This document shows positions 14,634 to 23,512 of a stretch of 32,982 bases of DNA, one piece after another. Origin of the DNA: an uncultured Woeseia sp. (lineage in GTDB: Bacteria; Pseudomonadota; Gammaproteobacteria; Steroidobacterales; Woeseiaceae). The number at the start of each line of letters is the position of its first letter. The stretch's first letter is position 1. The notes under the pieces are model-generated. The model did no database searches. It saw nothing but the letters and a program-made list of their open reading frames with translations, and was not told where the DNA came from. The stretch is taken from NCBI GenBank assembly GCA_913031125.1, contig CAJWFK010000030.1, positions 1-32,982 on the forward strand, written 5' to 3'. Made by a program: the position numbers and the translations under genes.

Positions 14634-15697
14634 CGGTAAAGAATCTTCTGGAAGTTTTCGGAACTTGGAAGGCGGAAGAAAAACCATTGGTTGTTGCCAG
14701 TGTATTTGAAACGGCTGGGTCTACATACAGCAAAACAGGCGCACATATGCTGATTAACGGGGATGGCGAATTTTCAGGCATGCTTTCAGGAGGGTGCTTG
14801 GAAGGAGACCTTGCAGAGCATGCCAAGATTGCACTGAGCTCGGGTATACCCAGAGTGGTTACCTATGATTTGGGTGACAACGAGAACGAATTATGGGGAC
14901 TTGGTGTCGGTTGCGATGGGTTAATGCATATATTCTTGCTGCCTATATATGTAGAAAAAGGATATGAGCCGTTCAAGGCGATCGCGGATGGTTTGGGTGG
15001 AGATAAGACTCTTGTTTCAATTACAGTCATTGAATCTGATATAGACGATTTACCAATAGGTACTTCAATGGTTGTGGTTGATGAAAAGCTAACTTTCAGC
15101 AATGTTGATGTTCAATTTGAAAAAGAAATTTCAGAAATAATTGGCTCGGTCGCTGTTAACCAAAAATCGCAAACCAGTGATTTTGGAGTGGGGCATGAGC
15201 ATGCACGGTTGTTATGCTCTGTACTTAAACCGCCGCCCTCGATATTGGTTCTTGGCGGTGGACTTGATGCGGCGCCGGTGGTCCGTTTTGCGGCAGAACT
15301 CGGATGGAAGGTAACTCTGCAGGATCACCGACCCGCATATATTGAAGCTGGTGATTTTGATAAAGCGGAGAAAATTTTATGTGTGCCGGTCGATAATCTT
15401 TCGGAGGCGGTCGATCTTAATTGTTACGCAGGCGCAATCGTAATGAGTCATCATCTTGATAATGATAGAAAATATCTGCACCAGCTATCGCAAAGTTGTG
15501 TCGGTTATATTGGTCTGTTAGGACCTTTGGCTCGACGTCAGCGGATATTGCAGGAGTTAGGTGAGGTAGGCAGGGAGTTAGAGACACGTTTGCACGGCCC
15601 AGCGGGGCTTGATATTGGTGGACGCGGTCCAGCTTCCATCGCCTTGTCGATTATCGCTGAAATGCACAAAAATCTGATGTGTGAATCGGACTCCTGA
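14630..15697 (+). CDS. XdhC/CoxF family molybdenum cofactor maturation protein
   Basis: The 355-residue protein combines the XdhC_CoxI N-terminal domain (FETAGSTYSKTGAHMLI, SGMLSGGCLEGDLAEHA, LGVGCDGLMHIFLLP) with a C-terminal Rossmann domain (ILVLGGGLDAAPVVRFAAELGW, about residues 205-225, and GYIGLLGPLARRQRIL further on). XdhC proteins bind Mo cofactor, protect it and promote its sulfuration before insertion into xanthine-oxidase-family enzymes. The start ATG shares ATGA with the stop of coxE, a sign of translational coupling. It is the last gene of the operon and ends 35 bases from the convergent thrS gene. The conserved Cys of the CLEGD motif, implicated in cofactor binding, is present. 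Confidence 0.9.
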   Translation: MTVKNLLEVFGTWKAEEKPLVVASVFETAGSTYSKTGAHMLINGDGEFSGMLSGGCLEGDLAEHAKIALSSGIPRVVTYDLGDNENELWGLGVGCDGLMHIFLLPIYVEKGYEPFKAIADGLGGDKTLVSITVIESDIDDLPIGTSMVVVDEKLTFSNVDVQFEKEISEIIGSVAVNQKSQTSDFGVGHEHARLLCSVLKPPPSILVLGGGLDAAPVVRFAAELGWKVTLQDHRPAYIEAGDFDKAEKILCVPVDNLSEAVDLNCYAGAIVMSHHLDNDRKYLHQLSQSCVGYIGLLGPLARRQRILQELGEVGRELETRLHGPAGLDIGGRGPASIALSIIAEMHKNLMCESDS

Positions 15698-15732
15698 GGA
15701 ATTGATACAAAACGTTGTTGCTATTTGGGTAT

Positions 15733-17667
15733 TTAATCCTGAACTTTAGGTCCGCAGGTTCGGTTTTGTATCTCTTCGGAAATAGTATCGATTGCATCCT
15801 GTAACACCAATACTTTTTGGTGTTTTGAGCCTAGTCGACGCAAAGCAACAGTAGATTCGTCTACTTCTCTTTGCCCGACTGCTAAAAGTATTGGTATTTT
15901 TGAAATGCTATGTTCCCTTACTTTATAAGAAATTTTTTCATTCCGTAAATCAGCACCTGCTGAGATACCCGCACTTCTCAGTTCTGAGACCACTCTCATC
16001 GCATAGTCGTCTGCATCCGAAGTTATGGTTAACACTTTCACTTGCAATGGTGCGAGCCACAGTGGCAGGTTTCCGGCATGATGTTCAAGTAAGATACCGA
16101 TAAACCTTTCAAGTGAACCAAACATTGCGCGGTGTAGAAGCACCGGTATATGTTTCTCGCCATCTTCTCCAACATAAGTAGCCCCAAGTCTCTCTGGGAG
16201 GTTGAGATCAACCTGATGCGTTCCGCACTGCCAGTCACGACCAATAGTATCGCGCAATACAAATTCAAGCTTAGGTCCGTAAAAAGCTCCCTCGCCCGGA
16301 TTGTGTGTGTATTCGAGGCCTGATGTATCAAGTGCGGCTATCAATGCCGCTTCCGCTTTATCCCAAATTGCATCATCGCCAACCCGGACTTTAGGACGGT
16401 CGGAAAATTTGATACGGACATCATCAAACCCGAAATCATGGTAAATACTTAAAATCAGTGAGCAGACGGCTACTGTCTCATCGGTAATCTGTTCCGGCGT
16501 ACAAAAAATGTGGGCATCATCCTGGGTAAATGCACGTACTCGCAACATTCCATGCAACGCGCCGGACGGCTCGTAGCGGTGAACTTTGCCGAATTCGGCG
16601 AGACGATAGGGGAGGTCACGATAGCTTTTAATGCCTTGTTTAAATACTTGGACGTGACCCGGGCAGTTCATTGGCTTTATCGCATAATGACGACCATCCT
16701 CTGTTTCACTGGTAAACATATTCTCGCCAAAAGAATCCCAGTGACCTGATTTTTCCCAGAGCGAGCGATCCATCAGTTCTGGCGTATTCACTTCGTCATA
16801 GCCCCCATCTATTTGGCGCTGACGCATATACTGGATGAGTTTTTGAAATAATGCCCAGCCATTTGGGTGCCAGAACACTGAACCAGGCGCTTCTTCCTGA
16901 AAATGAAAAAGGTCCATGATCCTCCCAAGTCGGCGATGGTCCCGTTTTTCAGCTTCTTCCAGCTGTTTTAGGTATAAGCGCAACTGTTTTTCAGTTGACC
17001 AGGCCGTGCCGTATATTCGTTGGAGCATTTCGTTTTTAGAATCTCCGCGCCAATAGGCTCCTGACACTCTTGTCAGTTTGAAAGCTTTACCAAGTTTTCC
17101 CGTTGAAGGCAGATGCGGACCGCGACACAAATCTATAAATTTCCCTTGTTGGTATAGTGTGATGGATTCTGATTCTGGAATATCCTCGATAATTTCAGCT
17201 TTATATTCTTCGCCTCCCTTACGAAAAAAATTGACGGCGTCTGAGCGCTTCCACACTTGTCGCTCAATAGGTTCGTCACGATCGACAATCTGTTTCATGC
17301 GCGCTTCAATGATTTGCAGGTCGTCTTCCGTAAACGGATCTTCGCGCAAGAAATCATAGTAAAAACCATTTTCTATGGCCGGACCTATAGTTACTTGTGT
17401 TCCCGGCCACAACTCCTTAACTGCTTCCGCCATAACATGTGCCGCATCATGGCGCAGCAATTCGAGGCCGTCCTCGGAATCTCTCGTAATGATTTCAATA
17501 GAGGAATCTTCCTCGATTTTCCGGGTCAAGTCCCATAACTCGCCGTTTACGCTAATCGCGACAGCATCCCGCGCTAAGTTTTTGCCAATCGAAGTAGCGA
17601 TATCATAGCCGGATATGGCACTGTCATATTGGCGTTCGGAGCCATCAGGTAGTTGAAATATTGGCAT
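15733..17667 (-). CDS. thrS: Threonyl-tRNA synthetase
   Basis: This full-length 644-residue class II synthetase charges tRNA-Thr. The N-terminal TGS domain (1-61) is followed by the editing domain with its metal-binding histidines His73 and His77 ([11 protein letters not shown]) and Cys181/His185 (CRGPH). The catalytic core carries the zinc ligands Cys335 (MNCPGH), His386 (DDAHIFC) and His512, plus [15 protein letters not shown] (motif 2). The C-terminal anticodon-binding domain starts around residue 540. Positions match E. coli ThrS within one residue. The gene reads left and its start lies 96 bases from the divergent glnS start. No infC/rpmI/rplT genes follow, unlike the common thrS-infC arrangement; the adjacent downstream gene is the convergent XdhC-like gene. 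Confidence 0.98.
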   Translation of the reverse strand: MPIFQLPDGSERQYDSAISGYDIATSIGKNLARDAVAISVNGELWDLTRKIEEDSSIEIITRDSEDGLELLRHDAAHVMAEAVKELWPGTQVTIGPAIENGFYYDFLREDPFTEDDLQIIEARMKQIVDRDEPIERQVWKRSDAVNFFRKGGEEYKAEIIEDIPESESITLYQQGKFIDLCRGPHLPSTGKLGKAFKLTRVSGAYWRGDSKNEMLQRIYGTAWSTEKQLRLYLKQLEEAEKRDHRRLGRIMDLFHFQEEAPGSVFWHPNGWALFQKLIQYMRQRQIDGGYDEVNTPELMDRSLWEKSGHWDSFGENMFTSETEDGRHYAIKPMNCPGHVQVFKQGIKSYRDLPYRLAEFGKVHRYEPSGALHGMLRVRAFTQDDAHIFCTPEQITDETVAVCSLILSIYHDFGFDDVRIKFSDRPKVRVGDDAIWDKAEAALIAALDTSGLEYTHNPGEGAFYGPKLEFVLRDTIGRDWQCGTHQVDLNLPERLGATYVGEDGEKHIPVLLHRAMFGSLERFIGILLEHHAGNLPLWLAPLQVKVLTITSDADDYAMRVVSELRSAGISAGADLRNEKISYKVREHSISKIPILLAVGQREVDESTVALRRLGSKHQKVLVLQDAIDTISEEIQNRTCGPKVQD

Positions 17668-17763
17668 TTTCGTACATCTTTAATGGAAAACCCGAGTCGC
17701 GCGCTATTGTACCGAATCCTTACGTGCGTACAATTGCGCAGCCTAAGGAGAAGACTTTCGTAA
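17668..17763. promoter_or_regulatory. Divergent intergenic region between thrS and glnS
   Basis: These 96 bases must hold the promoters for both synthetase genes. AAGGAG at 17745-17750 is the probable glnS ribosome-binding site, with a long 13-base spacer to the ATG. I see short symmetric words (GCGCGC, and TGCG facing CGCA) but no T-box or ThrS-operator-like structure I can defend. Confidence 0.4.
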
Positions 17764-19455
17764 ATGACTGAGAATGAGAAAACAGATTTTATTCGCCAGA
17801 TGATCGCTGACGATATAGCAACGGGAAGACACATAGGTCCAGTGGTTACAAGGTTTCCGCCTGAGCCAAACGGATTTCTGCATATAGGGCATGCGAAGTC
17901 TATTTGCCTGAATTTTGGTGTTGCAGAGGAGAATAATGGCCGAACATTTCTTAGATTTGATGACACGAATCCGTGTAAAGAAAGTGAAGAATATGTTGAG
18001 GCGATAAAACACGATGTTCGCTGGTTAGGTTTTAATTGGGAAGGATCCCTTACACATGCATCTGACTATTTTGACCAGTTATATGATTCTGCAATTCAGT
18101 TGATCAATATGGATAAGGCTTACGTTGATAGCCTTAGTGCCGAGGAAATTCGAAAGTATCGTGGGACTTTAACTGAGGTGGGCAAGGATAGCCCGTATCG
18201 CGGCAGAAGCAGGGAGGAAAATCTGGACCTTTTTCAGCGTATGCAGGCTGGCGAGTTTGCAGACGGTGAGCACGTCTTGCGAGCCAAGATAGATATGTCA
18301 TCGCCTAATATAAATTTGCGCGACCCGACAATTTATCGTATCAGGAAGATTTCTCATCAAAATACAGGAGATAAATGGAATATCTATCCAATGTATGATT
18401 TTGCTCATGGCCTGTCAGATGCTTTTGAAGGTGTGACACATTCATTGTGCACACTGGAATTTGAGGATCATCGGCCTTTGTATGACTGGTTTCTTGACCA
18501 GCTGAAGCCAACGAATCGGCCTCGGCAAACAGAATTCTCGCGATTAAACTTGGCCTATGCACTTACAAGCAAGCGTAAATTGACGACATTGGTTGAGGAG
18601 GGGGTTGTTGATGGTTGGGATGACCCGCGATTAGCTACTCTTGCCGGCATGCGTCGCCGCGGTTACCCGCCTGCAGCTATTCGAGATTTCATTGCCCGTG
18701 TTGGGGTAACAAAGAAAGAAAACCTGATTGAAATGGGTGTCCTCGAAAATAGCATTAGGGAGAATTTGAACTACGAAGCTGAGCGCCGGATGGCAGTCAT
18801 GAAACCGCTTAAGATTGTTATTACTAATTATCCGGACGAGAAAACGGAGACCGTAACCGCTATTAATCATCCAAGTCGGCCCGAATTAGGAACTCGGGAA
18901 CTTCCATTTAGCCGGGAACTATGGATCGAAGAAAGCGACTTTATGGAGGAAGCACCTCGCAAGTTTTTCCGTCTGAAGCCAGGTGGTGAAGTTCGCTTAC
19001 GATTTGCCTATATCATTCGATGCGATGACGTGATCAAGAATGATTCGGGCCAAATTATAGAGCTTCATTGTTCATACGATCCTGAAACACGTAGTGGCAG
19101 TGGTTCAAGTGACCGACGGGTTAAAGGCACTATCCATTGGGTTTCAGCGCAGCACGCGCATAGCGCAGAGGTTCGACTCTATGACCGACTTTTCACAGTA
19201 CCTCAGCCAGGATCAGATCCTGATGTACATAAGAACCTAAATCCTAATTCAGTTGAGGTGGTCAAGGCACAAATAGAGCCGTCTTTGTCTGTGCAGGATC
19301 GGTCCGTACAGTTTGAGCGGCTTGGTTATTTCTCTTTGGACATTGTAGACCACTCGCAAGAGCTACCCGTGTTTAACAGGATCGTTACATTACGAGATAG
19401 CTGGGCAAAAATCGAACGTCAAGCGGTGATGATTTCGAATCAGGCGAATTCGTGA
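17764..19455 (+). CDS. glnS: Glutaminyl-tRNA synthetase
   Basis: The 563-residue class I synthetase aligns with E. coli GlnS from end to end. The opening is DFIRQMIADDIATGRH, then RFPPEPNGFLHIGHAKS with the HIGH motif at 40-43, FRFDDTNP-type LRFDDTNP, KWNIYPMYDFAHGLSDA, THSLCTLEFEDHRPLYDW, and the second signature at 268-272. That signature reads TSKRK where E. coli has MSKRK, so the methionine is threonine while the ATP-contacting lysines are kept. The C-terminal beta-barrel anticodon domains (GTIHWVSAQHAHSAEVRLYDRLF) are intact. It forms Gln-tRNA-Gln directly, a route that is standard in Gamma- and Betaproteobacteria and less common in Alphaproteobacteria. Confidence 0.97.
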   Translation: MTENEKTDFIRQMIADDIATGRHIGPVVTRFPPEPNGFLHIGHAKSICLNFGVAEENNGRTFLRFDDTNPCKESEEYVEAIKHDVRWLGFNWEGSLTHASDYFDQLYDSAIQLINMDKAYVDSLSAEEIRKYRGTLTEVGKDSPYRGRSREENLDLFQRMQAGEFADGEHVLRAKIDMSSPNINLRDPTIYRIRKISHQNTGDKWNIYPMYDFAHGLSDAFEGVTHSLCTLEFEDHRPLYDWFLDQLKPTNRPRQTEFSRLNLAYALTSKRKLTTLVEEGVVDGWDDPRLATLAGMRRRGYPPAAIRDFIARVGVTKKENLIEMGVLENSIRENLNYEAERRMAVMKPLKIVITNYPDEKTETVTAINHPSRPELGTRELPFSRELWIEESDFMEEAPRKFFRLKPGGEVRLRFAYIIRCDDVIKNDSGQIIELHCSYDPETRSGSGSSDRRVKGTIHWVSAQHAHSAEVRLYDRLFTVPQPGSDPDVHKNLNPNSVEVVKAQIEPSLSVQDRSVQFERLGYFSLDIVDHSQELPVFNRIVTLRDSWAKIERQAVMISNQANS

Positions 19456-19465
19456 TGCCAATGAC

Positions 19466-20596
19466 TTATTGTGGATCGATAAATTTGTCGAGATGATAAT
19501 CAGCGTTACCGAAAGTTAGGTCAATAGCGGTAATACGCTTGAAATAGTGGGCAATGTCCAATTCCCATGTGACCCCCATGCCCCCGTGGAGTTGTACTGC
19601 CTCACGTGCGACGAGAATACCTGCTGTCCCGACTTGATATTTCAACGCGTTAATGGTTTGCCTTGCATTCGGACTTTTAGCAGCGTTTCGCATCACGCAC
19701 CAATACATCAATGACCTAGTTTGCTCACAGTCAGTCATGGTGTCGACCATTCTGTGTTGTAATGCTTGAAAGGTGCCGATTGGCACACCAAACTGTGATC
19801 TATTCTTTGAATACTCGACTGTTTTGTCATGCATTGTCTGCATAATCCCAACAGCTTCTGCCGAAATAGCCAGCGTTGCCTCGTCAATCACTTCACTTAA
19901 CACCGAAAAACCTAGATCAGGCAAACCAAGTACCGAATCAGAACTAATTGTTACGTCAATTAGTTCGATTTCCGCGGCCTGCAACGCATCAATAGTAGGA
20001 TATGATGAGATTTTTACCCCATTTGCATCCGCCGGTACGGCGAAGAGGGAAATACCTTTTTCGTCTACATTTTTCCCCGAAGTACGCGCTGGAATGATGA
20101 GAATGTCAGCCACTCCACCATTTAGCACCATGGTTTTTCGACCATTGATGACAAAATCACTACCCTTTGATTTAGCTGTTGTCGAGACGTTATGGATGTC
20201 GTAACGACTTTGCGGTTCTGCAAATGCTAATGCCGCGTGCAGGTTCCCTTCTATGAGTGGTTTGAGCCACGCAGATTTTTGAATGGGGTTCGCACTTCGC
20301 CGCAAGACTCCCCCAGCTAGGACTATGTTAGCGAGGAACGGTTCCACAACAAGTCCGCGACCGAATTGTTCCATCATCAGCATGAGCTCTATTGGACCGC
20401 CGTCAAATCCACCGTCCTCCTCAGAGAAGAGCACCGCTGTCCAACCTAGCTCTGCAAACATTTGCCACATTTCACTACTAAAACCGCTCTTTTTAGCAGC
20501 GATTTCCTGCCGCGTTTCGAAGTTGTAATCTGTGTCAATAAATCGCGCGATGCTATCTCTAAGCATCTCCTGTTCTTCGGTTAGTGAGAAATCCAT
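19466..20596 (-). CDS. pimD: Acyl-CoA dehydrogenase, PimD-like small subunit
   Basis: The 376-residue flavoprotein has the three ACAD domains: an N-terminal helical part (MDFSLTEEQEMLRDSIARF), a beta-barrel middle (LAFAEPQSRYDIH, FVINGRKTMVLNGGVADILII) and a C-terminal helical bundle (RSQFGVPIGTFQALQHRMVD, REAVQLHGGMGVTWELDIAHYFKR). It resembles the small subunit of pimeloyl-CoA dehydrogenase, which pairs with a larger ACAD subunit. That partner is encoded immediately upstream with a 13-base gap, so the two are probably one heteromeric enzyme. The start MDFSLTEEQ is the usual one for the family. The acyl substrate (dicarboxylyl or fatty acyl-CoA) cannot be fixed from sequence. Confidence 0.85.
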   Translation of the reverse strand: MDFSLTEEQEMLRDSIARFIDTDYNFETRQEIAAKKSGFSSEMWQMFAELGWTAVLFSEEDGGFDGGPIELMLMMEQFGRGLVVEPFLANIVLAGGVLRRSANPIQKSAWLKPLIEGNLHAALAFAEPQSRYDIHNVSTTAKSKGSDFVINGRKTMVLNGGVADILIIPARTSGKNVDEKGISLFAVPADANGVKISSYPTIDALQAAEIELIDVTISSDSVLGLPDLGFSVLSEVIDEATLAISAEAVGIMQTMHDKTVEYSKNRSQFGVPIGTFQALQHRMVDTMTDCEQTRSLMYWCVMRNAAKSPNARQTINALKYQVGTAGILVAREAVQLHGGMGVTWELDIAHYFKRITAIDLTFGNADYHLDKFIDPQ

Positions 20597-20609
20597 GAAT
20601 TATGTTCCT

Positions 20610-21812
20610 TCAGAGCCCAAGTACATGTTTTGCAATAATATTTTTTTGGATTTCGTTTGATCCGCCATAGATCGATGCTTTTCTATTATTGAAGTACTGG
20701 AGAGAAGTATTTGTTTCTTTCCCATGTCCGATTCGATCTTCTATGGGGAAGTCTAAATCATACTGAGCGGGAATATAGGGCAATGCATAGTACCCAGCTG
20801 CCTCCATCATTAAAGCATCGAGCGCCTGTTGAATTTCTGTGCCACGTATTTTTAATAGTGATGATTCTGGGCCCGGTGCGTTACCGACGGCAACCGAAGC
20901 TAGCGTGCGCAACTCCGTATATTCGAGCGCTTTAAGTTCAATTTCTGTTTGTGCTACCTTTCGCGCGAAATTTCTATCGTCAATTAGTGGTCTACCTCCA
21001 TGAACACTTTCCGAAGCTTTCTCCTTCAGTCGATTGATACGATACTGTGATATGGCTACACCAGCGATATTTGTGCGTTCATGTTGGAGTAAAACTTTTC
21101 CATACGTCCAGCCTTTCCCTTCTTCCCCCACCAAGTTTTTAACCGGTACTCGGACATTTTGGAAATGGATTTCGTTTACTTCGTGCCCACCCTCAATCGT
21201 AATTATGGGCCGTACGGTTACTCCAGGGCTTTCCATATCGATGAGGAGGAAGCTGATCCCCTCTTGGCGGCGTGCAACGTCGGAACTGGTACGGACCAAG
21301 CAAAATATCCAGTCTGCATGTTGCCCCAAGGTAGTCCATGTTTTTGTGCCGTTTACAATGTATACATCACCGTCACGGTCAGCTTTTGTTTTTAGTGACG
21401 CTAAGTCAGAACCGGACCCCGGTTCCGAGTATCCTTGGCACCACCAAACTGCACTGGACAATATATCCGGAAGAAATTTTTGTTTCTGTTCATCGGTCCC
21501 ATACGTATAGATAATTGGCCCGACCATATTTACCCCAAAAGCAACAACGCGGGGTGCATCGATAGCAGCCATTTCCTGGGCGAATAGATATTTTTGTACA
21601 GGCGTCCAACCGGTTCCACCATATTCGCGTGGCCAGTTTACTGCGAACCACCCTTGTGCATTCAGAATTTTTTGCCATCGGATAAAATCAGCACGGGAAA
21701 GAGGAATACCTTCATTCTGTTTACGTCTGATGTCTTCTGGATAGTTCTTCGCGAAAAATTGTCGAACTTCCGCTTGGAATTCAATTTCGTTTTTTGTTAA
21801 ATCTATATGCAT
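20610..21812 (-). CDS. pimC: Acyl-CoA dehydrogenase, PimC-like large subunit
   Basis: The 400-residue protein matches the large subunit of pimeloyl-CoA dehydrogenase. It shows NWPREYGGTGWTPVQKYLFAQE, GPIIYTYGTDEQKQKFLPDIL, WWCQGYSEPGSGSDLASLKT (the ACAD signature near the flavin), GTKTWTTLGQHADWIFCLVRT, EGGHEVNEIHFQNV and the C-terminal YFNNRKASIYGGSNEIQKNII. It introduces the alpha-beta double bond into an acyl-CoA, passing electrons to ETF. It is the first gene of the leftward pair with the PimD-like subunit and is divergent from moaA. Heteromeric ACADs often act on dicarboxylyl-CoA or bulky acyl-CoA esters, but the true substrate is open. Confidence 0.88.
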   Translation of the reverse strand: MHIDLTKNEIEFQAEVRQFFAKNYPEDIRRKQNEGIPLSRADFIRWQKILNAQGWFAVNWPREYGGTGWTPVQKYLFAQEMAAIDAPRVVAFGVNMVGPIIYTYGTDEQKQKFLPDILSSAVWWCQGYSEPGSGSDLASLKTKADRDGDVYIVNGTKTWTTLGQHADWIFCLVRTSSDVARRQEGISFLLIDMESPGVTVRPIITIEGGHEVNEIHFQNVRVPVKNLVGEEGKGWTYGKVLLQHERTNIAGVAISQYRINRLKEKASESVHGGRPLIDDRNFARKVAQTEIELKALEYTELRTLASVAVGNAPGPESSLLKIRGTEIQQALDALMMEAAGYYALPYIPAQYDLDFPIEDRIGHGKETNTSLQYFNNRKASIYGGSNEIQKNIIAKHVLGL

Positions 21813-21967
21813 AAAAATGTGGGGTGTTTTGTTCTCTTAAATATGGCCTGTAATTATACCGGCCGCTAATAAAAAATCTCTGTCTAGTATGAGACTGCAG
21901 GTAGATATTTTTAGAGTTCTTCCATTGAGTGCTTACAGAATGCCGGTTAATCGTGCAAAATCCTATC
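21813..21967. promoter_or_regulatory. Divergent intergenic region between acyl-CoA dehydrogenase operon and moaA
   Basis: These 155 AT-rich bases should carry promoters in both directions. ACCGGCCGCT near 21860 contains a short palindrome. I looked for the folded pattern of a molybdenum cofactor riboswitch before moaA and could not support one by eye. Confidence 0.3.
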
Positions 21968-23026
21968 ATGAGTCAATTACAAAACGTTCATCACGGAAAA
22001 TCTTCATTTGACCCGATTTCAGATAGGTTTAGCCGACCTATGCAGGATCTCAGGATTTCTTTGTTAGATCGGTGTAACTTCCGCTGCCCTTACTGTATGC
22101 CAGAGGCAGAGTTTAACGAGGATTACCAGTTTCTCACGCGTAACGAGAGATTGACTCATGATGAAATATTTCGAGTAGCCAGTATAGCCGTTCGTCTTGG
22201 GGTAACAAAGTTAAGAATCACCGGTGGAGAACCACTCCTTGATAAGAAAGTGGTCAGCTTAATATCGAGATTATCTGCATTAGAAGGCTTAGAAGATCTA
22301 GCTTTGACCACCAACGGCGTATTGCTAGCACCAATAGCCGATAAACTTTCTGATGCCGGTCTGCATCGGGTAACCATCAGTCTTGATAGCGTAGATAAAC
22401 AAGTATTTAAGGTTATGAGTGGTAACCGTGGTGACCTAGATAAAGTGTGGGAGGGCATAGCTGCGGCTGAAAAAGCAGGACTTTCTCCGATAAAAATCAA
22501 TGTCGTCGTTCAGCGCGGTGTTAACGATCACAATATTCTGGAGACCTTGGAACGTTTCCGGGGAACCAGGCATATTGTTCGATTGATAGAGTTCATGGAT
22601 GTTGGGAACCGCAACGGCTGGTCAATTGATAAAGTAGTGGCATCGAAAGATGTGTTGGAATTGATTCAGGCCCGTTGGCCAGTAAGGTCGGTTGATAAGA
22701 ACTACCCAGGGGAAGTTGCTCGCCGCTACCAATATCTTGATGGTAAGGGGGAGATTGGTTTTATTTCATCTGTTACGGAGCCTTTTTGTGGTTCCTGCAG
22801 CCGAGCGCGTTTATCGGCTGACGGTACCCTTTTTACATGTCTCTTTGCCACACAAGGCACTAGCTTGCGCGATACTCTACGAGATGGCTCTGCGGATGAG
22901 GTAATCGTTGATATATTGACTCGCATATGGGCCAACCGTGAAGATCGCTATAGCGAGCTGCGTGAATTAGATTCGGACGAGAGGCCACTGATGAACAAAA
23001 TAGAGATGTACCGGATGGGAGGGTAA
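21968..23026 (+). CDS. moaA: GTP 3',8-cyclase MoaA
   Basis: The 352-residue radical SAM enzyme performs the first step of molybdopterin synthesis, converting GTP to 3',8-cyclo-7,8-dihydro-GTP. The N-terminal 4Fe-4S/SAM motif is Cys36-x3-Cys40-x2-Cys43 (RCNFRCPYCMP). GGEPL follows, and the C-terminal cluster motif is Cys274-x2-Cys277-x13-Cys291 (CGSCSRARLS). The protein ends in the conserved Gly-Gly tail (YRMGG) needed for activity. I place the start at ATG 21968 (MSQLQNVHH). The frame extends upstream through GTG codons at 21953 and 21929, and none of these has a clear Shine-Dalgarno sequence, so the start is uncertain by up to 13 residues. It heads the moaA-moaC-mobA-moaD-moaE operon. Confidence 0.96.
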   Translation: MSQLQNVHHGKSSFDPISDRFSRPMQDLRISLLDRCNFRCPYCMPEAEFNEDYQFLTRNERLTHDEIFRVASIAVRLGVTKLRITGGEPLLDKKVVSLISRLSALEGLEDLALTTNGVLLAPIADKLSDAGLHRVTISLDSVDKQVFKVMSGNRGDLDKVWEGIAAAEKAGLSPIKINVVVQRGVNDHNILETLERFRGTRHIVRLIEFMDVGNRNGWSIDKVVASKDVLELIQARWPVRSVDKNYPGEVARRYQYLDGKGEIGFISSVTEPFCGSCSRARLSADGTLFTCLFATQGTSLRDTLRDGSADEVIVDILTRIWANREDRYSELRELDSDERPLMNKIEMYRMGG

Positions 23027-23029
23027 ATT

Positions 23030-23512
23030 TTGGCTAAGCTATCTCATGTTGATAAAACAAATCAGCCCACAATGGTAGATGTCAGCGCTAAGGTTTCGAC
23101 GGATCGTGAAGCTCATGCGCGGGCAATAGTTGAATTTCCATCGGAACTCGCTAGTCGTTTTATAGGTGGGGATATTGAAACGGCTAAAGGCCCAGTTTTC
23201 CAGACTGCCATCATCGCCGGTGTTATGGCAGCTAAACGAACACATGAACTAATACCATTTTGCCATCCGCTAGGTCTTTCGAATTGCCAAATTACGGTTG
23301 AATTAAACCAGCAGCGCCAAGCGGTAATCGATTGCAGGTGTAAAGTGCATCATCGAACTGGCGTTGAAATGGAAGCTTTGACCGGTGCCAGCGTTGCCGC
23401 CCTGACGATTTATGATATGTGCAAAGCCCTTTCGCAGCAGTTAGTTGTAAAAGAGACTCGGCTTATTTCAAAAACAGGTGGTAAGAAGGACTACTTTTAT
23501 GAAGGTGACTGA
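23030..23512 (+). CDS. moaC: Cyclic pyranopterin monophosphate synthase MoaC
   Basis: The 160-residue protein carries the MoaC hallmarks MVDVSAK, KRTHELIPFCHPL, TGVEMEALTGASVAALTIYDMCKAL (with the active-site Asp and Lys of YDMCK) and the final ISKTGGK. It turns the MoaA product into cyclic pyranopterin monophosphate. The start is a TTG at 23030, backed by a strong GGGAGGG ribosome-binding site that lies over the moaA 3' end, and only 3 bases separate the two genes. Its end overlaps mobA by 14 bases. Confidence 0.96.
   Translation: MAKLSHVDKTNQPTMVDVSAKVSTDREAHARAIVEFPSELASRFIGGDIETAKGPVFQTAIIAGVMAAKRTHELIPFCHPLGLSNCQITVELNQQRQAVIDCRCKVHHRTGVEMEALTGASVAALTIYDMCKALSQQLVVKETRLISKTGGKKDYFYEGD

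Noticed and set aside
8241-15697. Aerobic CO dehydrogenase (cox) operon for carboxidotrophy
   Set aside because: Gene content resembles cox, but the CoxL active-site loop is AYRGAGR without the copper-ligand cysteine, and the subunit order is S-L-M. CO oxidation cannot be claimed.
21813-21967. Molybdenum cofactor riboswitch upstream of moaA
   Set aside because: I could not find the expected set of paired stems by eye in this short AT-rich gap. An Infernal search with the Moco model would decide.
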